NCBI GenBank assembly: GCA_028687755.1
Contig: JAQTZL010000013.1
Location: 1-63,838, forward strand
Origin: Candidatus Nanopelagicales bacterium
GTDB lineage: Bacteria > Actinomycetota > Actinomycetes > S36-B12
Reading direction: 5' to 3'
DNA length: 63,838 bases
Shown here: positions 42,723-50,743 of the stretch, one piece after another
Position numbering within the stretch: the stretch's first letter is position 1
How the letters are laid out: every line of letters begins with the position of its first letter
The notes under the pieces: generated by a model
Database searches by the model: none
Seen by the model: the letters and a program-made list of their open reading frames with translations, nothing else
Told to the model about the DNA's origin: nothing
Program-made: the position numbers and the translations under genes

Positions 42723-43035
42723 GGTTGTGTTTCCTACAAACGTTGATGAAAAGAACGCAAGTTCTGAGACTTGCTACGGCAAACGTTTTGTGAACGGTGT
42801 CGATCACAAACGCGGTTTGGTGGTTGAAGAAGAAGACTCGAAAGCCCTCCATCTCTGCCACCCCCTCTGAGACATCTACCACGGACAGAAATTCATCGAT
42901 CACTGGAGCTGTGTCTGAGGTCTTGCTGCCAGAGAGCAGCTTCACAGCTCTCCGACGGTCTTGGAGATTACCCTCTCTGGAAGGGTACCTTTGTGTCGCT
43001 TGATCAAAAAAGAGCTGAAGCTCCGTGATGTTCAT
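42694..43035 (-). CDS. Unknown small protein
   Basis: This 113-residue protein starts at 43035 (MNITELQLFF), where the ATG overlaps the TGA of the upstream gene (ATGA) and AAGGG lies upstream. A helical N terminus and a beta hairpin (FRVFFFNHQTAFVIDTVH) are visible. It may share a helix-plus-hairpin layout with other accessory proteins of this phage (see the finding on a repeated module). The function is unknown. Confidence 0.6.
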   Translation of the reverse strand: MNITELQLFFDQATQRYPSREGNLQDRRRAVKLLSGSKTSDTAPVIDEFLSVVDVSEGVAEMEGFRVFFFNHQTAFVIDTVHKTFAVASLRTCVLFINVCRKHNHEPRQTHHP

Positions 43036-43301
43036 AAGAGACCCTTGCATTTCAGAAATCGAATAGCGTGTCCCTCGTGGGTCATCCGTGCGCGCGAGTT
43101 ACGGACCAAGAACTTGTATGGACTGAAGCGAACCAAGACCTCCTGCAAAAACTTCTTCTGAAGAGTCAGCTGGTGTATCTGTAAGCGGAACTCAGCCCAA
43201 TCTTTCTCAACCAAAATCTCCAGTTGTTTTTTGAACTGTTCTGCGGTAAGTTCACCGCATCGCACTTTCTGCCACATTTCGTCGGTATCTGTCTTGCGCA
43301 T
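43032..43301 (-). CDS. Unknown small basic protein
   Basis: This 89-residue protein starts at 43301 (MRKTDTDEMW) with AAAGGAGCGCAATC upstream; a longer frame exists but lacks a site. The start lies inside the end of the ankyrin-like gene, a 50-base overlap. It is helical and basic, with a C terminus rich in Arg, Lys and His. It is not recognised. Confidence 0.55.
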   Translation of the reverse strand: MRKTDTDEMWQKVRCGELTAEQFKKQLEILVEKDWAEFRLQIHQLTLQKKFLQEVLVRFSPYKFLVRNSRARMTHEGHAIRFLKCKGLL

Positions 43302-44175
43302 GATTGCGCTCCTTTGTATAGTTGGTGGGCTCTGACTTTGCAAACTTACGGACACGGTCATAGATATCCAGCACAGTCTCCCCGGTAGGGAGTCTCAGGT
43401 TCCACTGACTGAAACTCGGTGGAAGATGTCCATACAGAGCCGCAGTGTGTGCCACGGTCCATCCTGTTTTGGTGGAGATCCCCCAGGCACTGAAGCTGGG
43501 TGCCGGTGTGTGGTGTATCACGTAGACATGCGCCACACTGCGTCCTTTAGCGTCACTGACTTCCCAGTTTTTGTACTGTCTGGGAAGACTTCCTTCTTTA
43601 GCCTGTGTGAACAGACCCAGAAGGATATCACGATCAGGTCGTTTTTTGTTCTGAGACATGATAGTCGCGATCTTCTCGACCAGATGTCGTCTGGACCGAC
43701 ACAGGGTGATCATCTTGGGTGACCCACACGCCAAGATGGCCAAATCGTACAGCTGTGTGTCTACATGCGAGTACCAGCAGTCACCGAGATAGACAACACG
43801 CTTACTCATGGGCCTGTACATGAACCCAGCCTCCATGGCCGCTGTTTCCACCTCCTTGACAATTTCGCTTTTGTACAACTTGATACGGTTCTCACGAAAC
43901 TCCTTGGTCACCTGTAAACTTGGGGTGTTTTTGAGTCGGTCCATTTTCGTGACCAGATTCAAGCACTTGTCCGTGCTCATCAGGTAAGTCATGAAGCGTG
44001 TGACTTCAGCTGTCACATCCACCGAGACCTTGGGTCCAGGTACGGTCAGTATCCGTGTTCCAGCGACATGACCGAAACAATGCTTGGTCTGTGCGTTGAG
44101 ACTGCACAGCTCATCCTGTATCTCCTCGATCTTGTCACCCAACTCACGTTGAAGATCGCTCAGTGTTTGACTCAT
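43252..44175 (-). CDS. Protein with ankyrin-like C-terminal repeats
   Basis: This 307-residue protein has a coiled N terminus (DLQRELGDKIEEIQDELCSL) and a C-terminal region with repeating ~25-residue units of ankyrin type: NWEVSDAKGRSVAHVYVI, then WGISTKTGWTVAHTAALYG, then WNLRLPTGETVLDIYDR. The middle unit has the TxAHxAAxxG core of ankyrin repeats. Ankyrin proteins mediate protein binding; in phages they may act on host proteins, but the partner is unknown. The start at 44175 has GGAGGAATAACCC, and a promoter-like element lies about 40 bases upstream. Confidence 0.6.
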   Translation of the reverse strand: MSQTLSDLQRELGDKIEEIQDELCSLNAQTKHCFGHVAGTRILTVPGPKVSVDVTAEVTRFMTYLMSTDKCLNLVTKMDRLKNTPSLQVTKEFRENRIKLYKSEIVKEVETAAMEAGFMYRPMSKRVVYLGDCWYSHVDTQLYDLAILACGSPKMITLCRSRRHLVEKIATIMSQNKKRPDRDILLGLFTQAKEGSLPRQYKNWEVSDAKGRSVAHVYVIHHTPAPSFSAWGISTKTGWTVAHTAALYGHLPPSFSQWNLRLPTGETVLDIYDRVRKFAKSEPTNYTKERNHAQDRYRRNVAESAMR

Positions 44176-44213
44176 GGGTTATTCCTCCAAATGCAGATTG
44201 ATGAAGAAGGCTT

Positions 44214-44236
44214 GTTGTCAGTTTAGATATATGCAA
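44214..44236 (-). promoter_or_regulatory. Promoter-like element
   Basis: The minus strand reads TTGCATATATCTAAACTGAC, about 40 bases upstream of the start at 44175. Confidence 0.5.
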
Positions 44237-44268
44237 GTCAGATAGTTTCAGAAACAAACAAAAGAAAA

Positions 44269-44298
44269 AGAAGAGACACCGGTTAGGGTGTCTCTTCT
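44269..44298 (-). terminator. Hairpin terminator
   Basis: 12-bp stem AGAAGAGACACC with a 6-base loop, 8 bases past the stop of the Nudix gene at 44306. In the minus direction TTTTTCTTTTG follows. Confidence 0.75.
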
Positions 44299-44305
44299 GA
44301 TTTGA

Positions 44306-44806
44306 TTACTTCCAGGACTTCAGAGAAGGTTGCTTGGTAACATGATCCACTTTCAGGATCAATGCAAGCTTCTCTATCGCTTGCAGGCGCGCTTCATTTT
44401 TCACGCTAGGGGGTGAGGACTTCATGAGTTCGTATGCGTCTGCTGGGGTCTCCCAGGTATACGGAAAGCCATCTCCTTCAGAGTTGAAGAGAGATTTGTC
44501 CACCTTGCGAAACTTGGCATAAACATACGTATCGCTGGCGCCAGAGTAAACTTTGGCTCTTTCAGGGCTAAGCCCTATACCAGGGTAGTCCACAGTCAGT
44601 CCAAGGGGCTTGACATCGGTGATATCGACCCCTACTTCTTCCAGCACCTCTTGACGAGCCGCCTCTTCGACAGAGAGGCCCTCTTCGATACCTCCGCCCG
44701 GGAAGACCGGGATGATGATGTTACCTGGTATAGGCTTGCGCCCCACCATCAGCTTTTTGTTGTGAATGACGATGACCCGGACACAGGGTCGAAGTGGTTT
44801 CCTCAT
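44306..44806 (-). CDS. Nudix hydrolase
   Basis: This 166-residue protein carries the Nudix box at residues 38-60 (GGIEEGLSVEEAARQEV then LEEVGV). The metal-binding Glu residues E53, E56 and E57 are kept. Two positions differ from the consensus: Leu44 in place of the first Glu, and Gln52 in place of Arg. The length and layout are typical for small Nudix enzymes that hydrolyse nucleotide derivatives; the substrate cannot be deduced. The start at 44806 has AAAGGATCCC upstream. It follows a 261-residue unknown gene after 30 bases and ends at a strong terminator. Confidence 0.85.
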   Translation of the reverse strand: MRKPLRPCVRVIVIHNKKLMVGRKPIPGNIIIPVFPGGGIEEGLSVEEAARQEVLEEVGVDITDVKPLGLTVDYPGIGLSPERAKVYSGASDTYVYAKFRKVDKSLFNSEGDGFPYTWETPADAYELMKSSPPSVKNEARLQAIEKLALILKVDHVTKQPSLKSWK

Positions 44807-44836
44807 GGGATCCTTTAGAGTTAATTATTCAACTCA

Positions 44837-45622
44837 TTAAACACCGTTGTACTTCCCCCAAGCCAGCAGTTTGGCTGCCGCGTCGTAAACGTAGTCTTTC
44901 AGATCGGTTTCACCTGCCTTGACCGTGAAGCCAGACTCCAGGAAGATCTCCTTGACTTTGGCTTTTGTGTCAGGATTCAACATAGGGGTGTTCTTCACCA
45001 GGATATAGTCTTCATCGACGCCGGTGGTCAGCTCCGGATGTTCTGCGATCAGACGCTGATAATCTCGACTGAATTGCCGACTTTCAGCTCCTTCGCACAC
45101 ACCACCCATTACCCATAGGCCGTCGAACTGAAAAACCAGTTCTTTGTTTTGATTTACAGGTAGCGCTCGGGTCACTGTTGCGAATCTGAAGCCGTCCTCA
45201 TTCAGCAACTTGAAGCTTCCCTCCGTCACATCGTCAGGTACGACACTGGCGAGCGTTATGTATTCGAAGGCATGATAGACAGTACCAAACTTATCTCCAA
45301 GCACTCCAGAGATGCACGCCAGTCGGGCTTTGATCTGAAACAGTTCACCCAGCGAGAGGTTATCCTGTCTCAGTTTTGTCTTCTTATCCGCCAGCAATTC
45401 CAGACTACCCAGTACATCGTAAACCGGTATCAGTGAGTCATCTGTTTCAAGACCGCGCTTGCGCTGATGAGGTTGATTGCACCAATTGAAGATGCTGAGC
45501 AATTCCTGTCCTGTCAGATTGTCGGCAGGCACGCCGTTGATCATCAGCGCCCCAGCAGCGTCACGCTCAAACAGAAAGCCACCGACAGAGATGGTGTAAG
45601 GGAAGATGTTTTCCAGAGACAT
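44837..45622 (-). CDS. Unknown protein
   Basis: This 261-residue protein starts at 45622 with AAAGGAACTTTC upstream and has a promoter-like element 22 bases before the start. It is mixed alpha/beta with no membrane segment; the N-terminal ~40 residues are beta-rich (YTISVGGFLFERDAAGALMI) and the rest alternates helix and strand. It is co-transcribed with the Nudix gene, so a nucleotide-metabolism link is possible but unsupported by motifs. Confidence 0.6.
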   Translation of the reverse strand: MSLENIFPYTISVGGFLFERDAAGALMINGVPADNLTGQELLSIFNWCNQPHQRKRGLETDDSLIPVYDVLGSLELLADKKTKLRQDNLSLGELFQIKARLACISGVLGDKFGTVYHAFEYITLASVVPDDVTEGSFKLLNEDGFRFATVTRALPVNQNKELVFQFDGLWVMGGVCEGAESRQFSRDYQRLIAEHPELTTGVDEDYILVKNTPMLNPDTKAKVKEIFLESGFTVKAGETDLKDYVYDAAAKLLAWGKYNGV

Positions 45623-45643
45623 GAAAGTTCCTTTCGGTTGGTT

Positions 45644-45662
45644 GATACAGTAACTATGTACC
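45644..45662 (-). promoter_or_regulatory. Promoter-like element
   Basis: The minus strand reads GGTACATAGTTACTGTATC, a weaker member of the family, 22 bases upstream of the start at 45622. Confidence 0.4.
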
Positions 45663-45684
45663 TAATCATAAGTGGTACAAATGT

Positions 45685-45719
45685 AAAAAAGAAAAGCCAC
45701 CCCACGGTGGTCTTTTCTT
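45685..45719. terminator. Bidirectional-type terminator, one of two near-identical copies
   Basis: AAAAAAGAAAAGCCACC, a 4-base centre and GGTGGTCTTTTCTT form a hairpin flanked by A- and T-tracts on both sides. The copy at 49258-49293 differs by one base over 35. Confidence 0.75.
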
Positions 45720-45759
45720 AGAAGAAGAGTCTGGTCTTAGTCGACCAGACTCTTCTTCT
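45720..45759 (-). terminator. Long perfect hairpin overlapping a stop codon
   Basis: 17-bp perfect stem AGAAGAAGAGTCTGGTC with a 6-base loop. The stop codon of the gene ending at 45737 lies inside it. Confidence 0.65.
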
Positions 45760-46276
45760 GTTTGCGCCCCCGATGGTTGCTTTGAAATTTTTGCTTCAAT
45801 TCTTCAAACCGATCCAAAGGAGGCACCGAAGAGCTGGGTCCCGCCTGATCCACAGGAGCCGAGGATGTTCCGGTGCAACCTTTGTTGTTGTTGTCCGACT
45901 CTGTGCTTGCGGCAGCGCTGTCGGACCCGCTAAAAATATCTGCCACGATTCGAGCCACTGTTCTTTTACCCACAGCCGTCAGCACAGCAGTGTTCGCTGG
46001 CCCGACGATGGCCGCAGCCTGAACAATCGCCTCTTGCCGGGAAAGCTTATTTTTGAACAGATCCTCAGCTACCTGCCCGATCATTTCCAGCTCTGTCGCG
46101 CTGATCCTTATCTCTTCTTCTTTTTCTTCGGCTACCGCGGCACCTGCTCCGACGACCGAAGAGTCATTTTTTTGACGACCTGTTGTTGCGCCGCCCAGCA
46201 GCGACGCAATTCCATACAAATCCCTGTCGCTGGATGACCGATTGTTAAAGGTGAAAAAGTTGGTACCTTGATTCAT
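45737..46276 (-). CDS. Unknown Ser/Ala-rich protein
   Basis: This 179-residue protein starts at 46276 with TTTAGGAGTTCACT upstream and a promoter-like element ~50 bases before the start. The first ~55 residues and a central stretch (SGSDSAAASTESDNNNKGCT) are low-complexity; between them is a helical segment (ELEMIGQVAEDLFKNKLSR). The C terminus is very basic (SNHRGRKQKKSLVD). It could be a regulatory or DNA-binding protein; no family was recognised. Confidence 0.6.
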   Translation of the reverse strand: MNQGTNFFTFNNRSSSDRDLYGIASLLGGATTGRQKNDSSVVGAGAAVAEEKEEEIRISATELEMIGQVAEDLFKNKLSRQEAIVQAAAIVGPANTAVLTAVGKRTVARIVADIFSGSDSAAASTESDNNNKGCTGTSSAPVDQAGPSSSVPPLDRFEELKQKFQSNHRGRKQKKSLVD

Positions 46277-46326
46277 AGTGAACTCCTAAACCGCTATGCC
46301 AGATCAGACGTGATCGAGTTCAGTGC

Positions 46327-46351
46327 GGTATGTTCAATTTGTATATATGTA
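46327..46351 (-). promoter_or_regulatory. Promoter-like element, class with GGTATGTTCA box
   Basis: The plus strand reads GGTATGTTCAATTTGTATA then TATGTA. Nearly the same sequence occurs at 49630 and, more diverged, at 54551. All three lie about 50 bases upstream of their start codons. Confidence 0.6.
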
Positions 46352-46373
46352 TCTGAAAAACTATCAAATGCAG

Positions 46374-46407
46374 ATCACCACCTTCTCCCAGAGGAGAAGG
46401 TGGTGAT
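46374..46407 (-). terminator. Perfect hairpin terminator
   Basis: 15-bp stem ATCACCACCTTCTCC with a CAGA loop, 12 bases past the stop at 46420. A T-rich stretch (GATAGTTTTTC) follows in the minus direction. Confidence 0.65.
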
Positions 46408-46419
46408 ACTGTTAGCGGA

Positions 46420-47658
46420 TTACTTGTATTGCTTCAGAGCAAAGCTGGCGTAGGACATGACGCCACGGGCCAGTTTGATGTTTTCAGCCAGGAACAGGTT
46501 CATCAACTTGGTGTCGAAGGTCGAGCACTTGTAGATGAAGCCAACATGCTTGCGCAGAGCAGCGGTGTGTTTTTCGTCCACCTTCTGAACGGCGTCGCTC
46601 ATCGCTTGCAGCGCTTTGCCGGTTTCTTGAACGGATTTGTCGTACTTCTTGCGGAAGTCGACAGTTTCCTTCATGACACGGTCAATGCCGGTCAAGAGTT
46701 CAACCAGACGGTCTTTCGTGGGGATGGTCATCCCTTTGCTACCGTCGGCATCAGCGTCACCGTCTTCGTATTCGATGTTGAAGTCGACCGTCACGGAGTC
46801 ATCGTCGTTCGAGATGTCCATCGTGACCTTGAGGTCACGATCGCCGTACAGACCCTTGGCCTCGATCACAGTCTCTTCGCCGGTTTTGTCGAATTCTGGA
46901 ACGGCGTCGCTGCTGGTAAGCTGTTTGATTTGTGCCGTCAGGACACCGATCAGTTGACCGCTGGCTTCCAGTCCATTTGCAACAGATCCCGCAAACGTCA
47001 GATGTGCGTCGATGACTTTCTTGACATTGGAATAGTCCAACTGTCCGCTGGCGATGAAGCCTTTTGCCAGAGAAGCTGGAATAGATTCCACAAAAGGACC
47101 AGCCTTCAGTTTTCCGGAAGAAGCTTTGGCTTTCTTCTTCATGGCCTCGGTGGCCTTCTTCACGCGACCCAAGTTGCTGATGTGTTTGTCCCAGAAAGCC
47201 TTTGCCTTGGTCCAGAGGCGTTCCAGTGCGGCCTTCAGTTTCTTGTACAGGTCCTTGGAAAACTCCTTGACGCCTTCAAGCGCAAACTGGCTGTTGGCCA
47301 GGCGAGAAGAGTCGGACTGGAAGCTTTCCTTGGCGTACATGGCGTACACGGTTTTGGGATTTGCACCAATAGGCGCGCAGATGGCACGCAAAGCCAAGCG
47401 CACGCTTTCGGCCGCGACTTCAGACAAACCTTCACCGCTGTCGACGGCGGACGTCAACACGTCTTCAACTTCGGCCAGCTGGTCACCGGCGGCAACACCA
47501 CCTTCGATGTCGGAAATGGTCTCACCCATCTCGACAACGTCGGATGACACATCGGCCTCAACTTCAGCAATAGCGCCAACTTCGGCGCCAGATTCCAGAT
47601 CACCGCCCACTTCAGCGTTCAGATCGTCAGATTCAGTTGCAAACAAACCTTTTGCCAT
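46420..47658 (-). CDS. Inner-head-type virion protein with protease-cleaved N terminus
   Basis: This 412-residue protein starts at 47658 (MAKGLFATESDD) with GAAGGAGCCATC upstream. The acidic first 128 residues (EVGAIAEVEADVSSDVVEMG) end at NSQFALE|GV, the site shared with the major capsid protein and the 38108 protein, followed by a basic amphipathic helix (FSKDLYKKLKAALERLWTKA). The mature part is charged and helical with an acidic patch (EYEDGDADADGSKG). Like its relatives it is probably packed in the capsid after cleavage. Codon choice is strongly biased, indicating high expression. Confidence 0.65.
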   Translation of the reverse strand: MAKGLFATESDDLNAEVGGDLESGAEVGAIAEVEADVSSDVVEMGETISDIEGGVAAGDQLAEVEDVLTSAVDSGEGLSEVAAESVRLALRAICAPIGANPKTVYAMYAKESFQSDSSRLANSQFALEGVKEFSKDLYKKLKAALERLWTKAKAFWDKHISNLGRVKKATEAMKKKAKASSGKLKAGPFVESIPASLAKGFIASGQLDYSNVKKVIDAHLTFAGSVANGLEASGQLIGVLTAQIKQLTSSDAVPEFDKTGEETVIEAKGLYGDRDLKVTMDISNDDDSVTVDFNIEYEDGDADADGSKGMTIPTKDRLVELLTGIDRVMKETVDFRKKYDKSVQETGKALQAMSDAVQKVDEKHTAALRKHVGFIYKCSTFDTKLMNLFLAENIKLARGVMSYASFALKQYK

Positions 47659-47743
47659 GATGGCTCCTTCAGAAAAAATTGTTAACCAATCGATTGGCCT
47701 CGTTATTTCAGCCATACCATTATGGGTGCGGCCGGATAGCCAG

Positions 47744-49204
47744 TTACTCTGCCAACTTACTCACCACGCCCAATACTGCCAACACCCCGGTCAAAAACTT
47801 CACACAGAAGTCGATGTTGCACAGATAAATCTCGGTCATCAGCTTGAACCGGATGAAATCTTTCATCTTCTCATCCAGACCCAACTGAGACAGATCCTTG
47901 CGCGTCTCTTTCTCCACGTCGTAAGTGATCGCTTTCACTTCATCGATGAACTTGCTGTAGCTCTCGTTGATCAGGTTCAGGTTGTCAACAGTCAAACCAG
48001 CGCTCACAGTGATCTTGGAGCAGTGCTCCATAAGCTTCTTGAAGTCTTTGTCGTCGGTCATGCTGATCGAGCTCAACTCGTACAGCTCCTGCTGACGTAC
48101 CTGCTGCAAGGCATACACCTGAAACTGTTTGTAGTCTGTTTCGATGTAGTTGGTGAAGTTGCCCACCGACAGCTGCACATTAAAGAAACCCGGCAAAATC
48201 TTGTCATACGACACCACGCCAGTCTTGTCAGTGAACCCTTCAGTCTTGAAAGCAGAAGAAAGGTCCTCTATAGGAGCTTTGGCAAGCTTTGTGGCGATTT
48301 GAAGTGCGGAGTCGAGGTATTTCACCAAAACGTCTCCTGTGACCGCTGGATCGCTTTTAGCAGGCACTGACACCATCTTCAGGATATCGTGGTCGGATAC
48401 CATGTCGTTGGTGAAGTGAAACTTCTTGGCTGCGTGCAGGGACTCATAGACAGTCAGACGTTCACTCACACGCTTGATGCCGTCAGCTGCACCAGCGATA
48501 GATGACTTGTTTTTGTCGATGTATGTCTGCGCGATGGCGATCAGGCGGTTCATGCTGTCCAAGACTTCTTTCTTGGCGTAGACCACAGGGTGTTGATCTG
48601 CTTTCTTGGCTTCTGTCTCTGTGGCAAAAGCATAGCCACCCATACGGAGCTTGTGTGCTCGATGGAACATGGCCAGAGGTGTGAACATGTTGTCCAATGA
48701 AGGACGGATCTTGACAGGAGCGGCTGGTGTCTTGAAAGACTCGGTGCCTGGTTTGGCTTCGTTTGTCTTGGTGTCTTCTTTAGGAGCGGCCTTGGCTGAC
48801 CCGACCATGGACTTGAGGCTGTCCACGTCATCGGCTGCAGCCACGTGGTCTTCCTCTTTAGAGCCATCTTCTTTCTTGGCTTCAGGTGCTGGTGTGTCAG
48901 CCGGAGCAGGTGCGTCTGTGGGTTTGTCGTCTGAAGCGCTGGTGTTGTCGGCGTTATCACCGGAAGTATCTTCAGATGCGGGGGCAGGAACAGCTGCTTC
49001 TCCTTCACCTTCGGCAGGTGTTTCTTTCATCTGCTTTTCGATGTCGGCTTTCAGAGTCTGACGCTTTTGGAGCAGCTCAGCGGTGACGGACATGCCGTCT
49101 TTCTTGGTGTCTTGAAGAGCCAGGACTTTGTCAAGCAAAAGTTCGTTGGGGTTTTCGTTGATAGCGCTGTCTGATTCTGCGCTGAAGAGTCGGCTAGGTC
49201 GCAT
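47744..49204 (-). CDS. Inner-head-type virion protein with long acidic linker
   Basis: This 486-residue protein begins MRPSRLFSAESDS, similar to MAKGLFATESDD of the neighbouring gene. Residues ~60-150 are a low-complexity Pro/Ala/Glu/Asp/Thr-rich linker (PAPADTPAPEAKKEDGSKEE). Possible prohead-protease sites are GTE|S at E155 and FATE|T at E196. The C-terminal ~290 residues are helical and charged. It lies directly upstream of the 412-residue relative and next to one of the duplicated terminators. The start at 49204 has GAGGACAGACC upstream. The family link is by architecture, not by alignment. Confidence 0.55.
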   Translation of the reverse strand: MRPSRLFSAESDSAINENPNELLLDKVLALQDTKKDGMSVTAELLQKRQTLKADIEKQMKETPAEGEGEAAVPAPASEDTSGDNADNTSASDDKPTDAPAPADTPAPEAKKEDGSKEEDHVAAADDVDSLKSMVGSAKAAPKEDTKTNEAKPGTESFKTPAAPVKIRPSLDNMFTPLAMFHRAHKLRMGGYAFATETEAKKADQHPVVYAKKEVLDSMNRLIAIAQTYIDKNKSSIAGAADGIKRVSERLTVYESLHAAKKFHFTNDMVSDHDILKMVSVPAKSDPAVTGDVLVKYLDSALQIATKLAKAPIEDLSSAFKTEGFTDKTGVVSYDKILPGFFNVQLSVGNFTNYIETDYKQFQVYALQQVRQQELYELSSISMTDDKDFKKLMEHCSKITVSAGLTVDNLNLINESYSKFIDEVKAITYDVEKETRKDLSQLGLDEKMKDFIRFKLMTEIYLCNIDFCVKFLTGVLAVLGVVSKLAE

Positions 49205-49257
49205 GGTCTGTCCTCGTGTTACGGTGTTTCAGGGGGTCAAACCATACCCCAACAACC

Positions 49258-49293
49258 AAAAAAGAAAAGCCACCCCGCGGTGGTCTTTTCTTT
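49258..49293. terminator. Bidirectional-type terminator, second copy
   Basis: A near-exact copy of 45685-45719 (one base differs in the centre), with A- and T-tracts on both sides of a GCCACC/GGTGG stem. Confidence 0.75.
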
Positions 49294-49296
49294 CGA

Positions 49297-49578
49297 CTAG
49301 ATGAATCGCACCCGACCATGGTTGGATGTCACGGACTCCACTTGTTTCTGTGTTGCCCACAAAAAAGCTAGTGTTTCTTGTTCTGACGCACTGCTTCGAC
49401 TGATCAACATGTCTTCGATTTCCATGGACTCGGCGCCGCCGAGACGGTTTGCAAGATAATCCACGACACCAGGAATGCTGCGCCAATCAGACACAATCTC
49501 AGTCATGTTGATCTCCACAACCTGGGGCTGAGCGGCGGTATACAGACCAGAAGACACAGAGATATTTATACCAAACAT
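49297..49578 (-). CDS. Unknown small protein
   Basis: This 93-residue protein starts at 49578 with AGAGGAATTATC upstream and has a promoter-like element ~52 bases before the start. It ends in TAG just before the terminator copy at 49258, which supports TAG as a real stop in this genome. The N terminus is beta-like (FGINISVSSGLYTAA), the rest helical. It is not recognised. Confidence 0.6.
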   Translation of the reverse strand: MFGINISVSSGLYTAAQPQVVEINMTEIVSDWRSIPGVVDYLANRLGGAESMEIEDMLISRSSASEQETLAFLWATQKQVESVTSNHGRVRFI

Positions 49579-49629
49579 GATAATTCCTCTTCACCTTACT
49601 GTCAGACCGGGAGTGGTCGAAGTCGATAA

Positions 49630-49655
49630 GGTATGTTCAGTGTGTATATATGTAA
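49630..49655 (-). promoter_or_regulatory. Promoter-like element, GGTATGTTCA class
   Basis: The plus strand reads GGTATGTTCAGTGTGTATAT then ATGTAA, almost identical to 46327-46351 and at the same distance from its start codon. Confidence 0.6.
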
Positions 49656-49680
49656 CCGAAGATTTTTCAAAAACTATAGA

Positions 49681-49712
49681 TCTCTACCTCTCCACTTAAG
49701 GAGAGGTAGAGA
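49681..49712 (-). terminator. Perfect hairpin
   Basis: 13-bp stem TCTCTACCTCTCC with a 6-base loop, directly past the stop at 49714. TTTTTGAAAAATC follows further along the minus strand. Confidence 0.6.
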
Positions 49713-49713
49713 C

Positions 49714-50019
49714 TTATTTCAGTCGTATTTTCTTCGTATCCAAAGGTGTCAGTCTTCCACCCTCTGGATAGAGCATGACGTAATGTGCCGCAATCTCGGA
49801 GCGGTCATAGGAATCTAGACGCCGCCTGGGTTTGATCCTGTGCCCGGTCATCACACGGTAAAAAAGCTCAGCGACAAACGGGATACCTGCCATCACCACA
49901 GGGAACTGAAGACCCTCATCCTTGAGGTGTGTCCAGCGGCTCCGATTATCCGGAGCGTCCATGCGTTCCAGTGTGGCCAGCAAAGCAATCATTGCGTTGG
50001 CGGGATTATTTGCGTTCAT
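49714..50019 (-). CDS. Unknown small protein
   Basis: This 101-residue protein starts at 50019 (MNANNPANAM) with AAAGGAAGTCAA upstream; a longer frame overlaps the preceding gene and has no site. It is basic and helical (ELFYRVMTGHRIKPRRRLDS). It is the last gene of a leftward pair with the 216-residue gene. The family is unknown. Confidence 0.55.
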   Translation of the reverse strand: MNANNPANAMIALLATLERMDAPDNRSRWTHLKDEGLQFPVVMAGIPFVAELFYRVMTGHRIKPRRRLDSYDRSEIAAHYVMLYPEGGRLTPLDTKKIRLK

Positions 50020-50029
50020 TTGACTTCCT

Positions 50030-50680
50030 TTATGAAAGTTTATTTTCAAAGACAATGTCAAGTGTGACAAGTTGTCGACGAACAGGAATTGAAACCGTGT
50101 CCAGAAACTTCCCAAATTCAGTAGCCGTGTAGCGATTGTCTCCGGAAGACAATCGCTCTATGACAGTAAATTTTTGCCTGTCTTTAGGTTGCTCATGGAC
50201 AAACTCTATCCGCAGACTGGGTTTATCATCCGTTCTCTTTGAAAGACAGTATGAGCTGCTGTAGTTTTCCACCTCGTTATAAACCCACCAGTGCGTTTGA
50301 TTCTCCAGAAACAGTTCGCGGAACATGAACATGCGACAACCAAGATCGAGCGGCGACTCCGTGGTTTCCTGCAGATATGCTGTCAGCTTAGCCATCCATG
50401 CGGCACGGATAACCAGGTCTTTTGAAACAGATCGCCGCTTACGTTCTGTCAGAATGTTGTCGACACGAGTGAGAAGCTTCATGGAGTCAGGATGGTTCCT
50501 GCACTGGACGGCAGACACGTCTTCGTCTGGAGCAATGAATGTGTCGCGAAAAGCTTGTAAGGCTTCTGACGAGTAGTCGTCAAGGAGTTTATCGAAGATG
50601 AGGTATTCGGGAGAGGTGTGTGAATACCCCACCCAAGAAACTGGAGCTGTCACGCGCGCAGTTGTTTTGTTTTCTGACAT
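50030..50680 (-). CDS. Unknown accessory protein
   Basis: This 216-residue protein starts at 50680 with AAAGGAGAAACACC upstream. It is helical in the first half and beta-rich in the second (PSLRIEFVHEQPKDRQKFTV), followed by a short helix (YTATEFGKFLDTV). This order recurs in several neighbours (52294, 53052, 58821), possibly as a shared module. No known domain was recognised. Confidence 0.6.
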   Translation of the reverse strand: MSENKTTARVTAPVSWVGYSHTSPEYLIFDKLLDDYSSEALQAFRDTFIAPDEDVSAVQCRNHPDSMKLLTRVDNILTERKRRSVSKDLVIRAAWMAKLTAYLQETTESPLDLGCRMFMFRELFLENQTHWWVYNEVENYSSSYCLSKRTDDKPSLRIEFVHEQPKDRQKFTVIERLSSGDNRYTATEFGKFLDTVSIPVRRQLVTLDIVFENKLS

Positions 50681-50743
50681 GGTGTTTCTCCTTTGTCGAT
50701 GAAAATAAAAGACAGGAATCGTTGTGGTCCCTGCCTCGCTGTT

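Noticed and set aside
46429..48370. Long plus-strand open frames opposite the inner-head genes
   Set aside because: They are complementary to biased minus-strand genes, lack ribosome sites, and one runs across the terminal and intergenic signals of two genes.
49229..49486. An 85-codon minus frame overlapping the 93-residue gene
   Set aside because: It runs through the terminator copy at 49258 and has no ribosome site; the frame 49297-49578 has both a good site and a promoter-like element.
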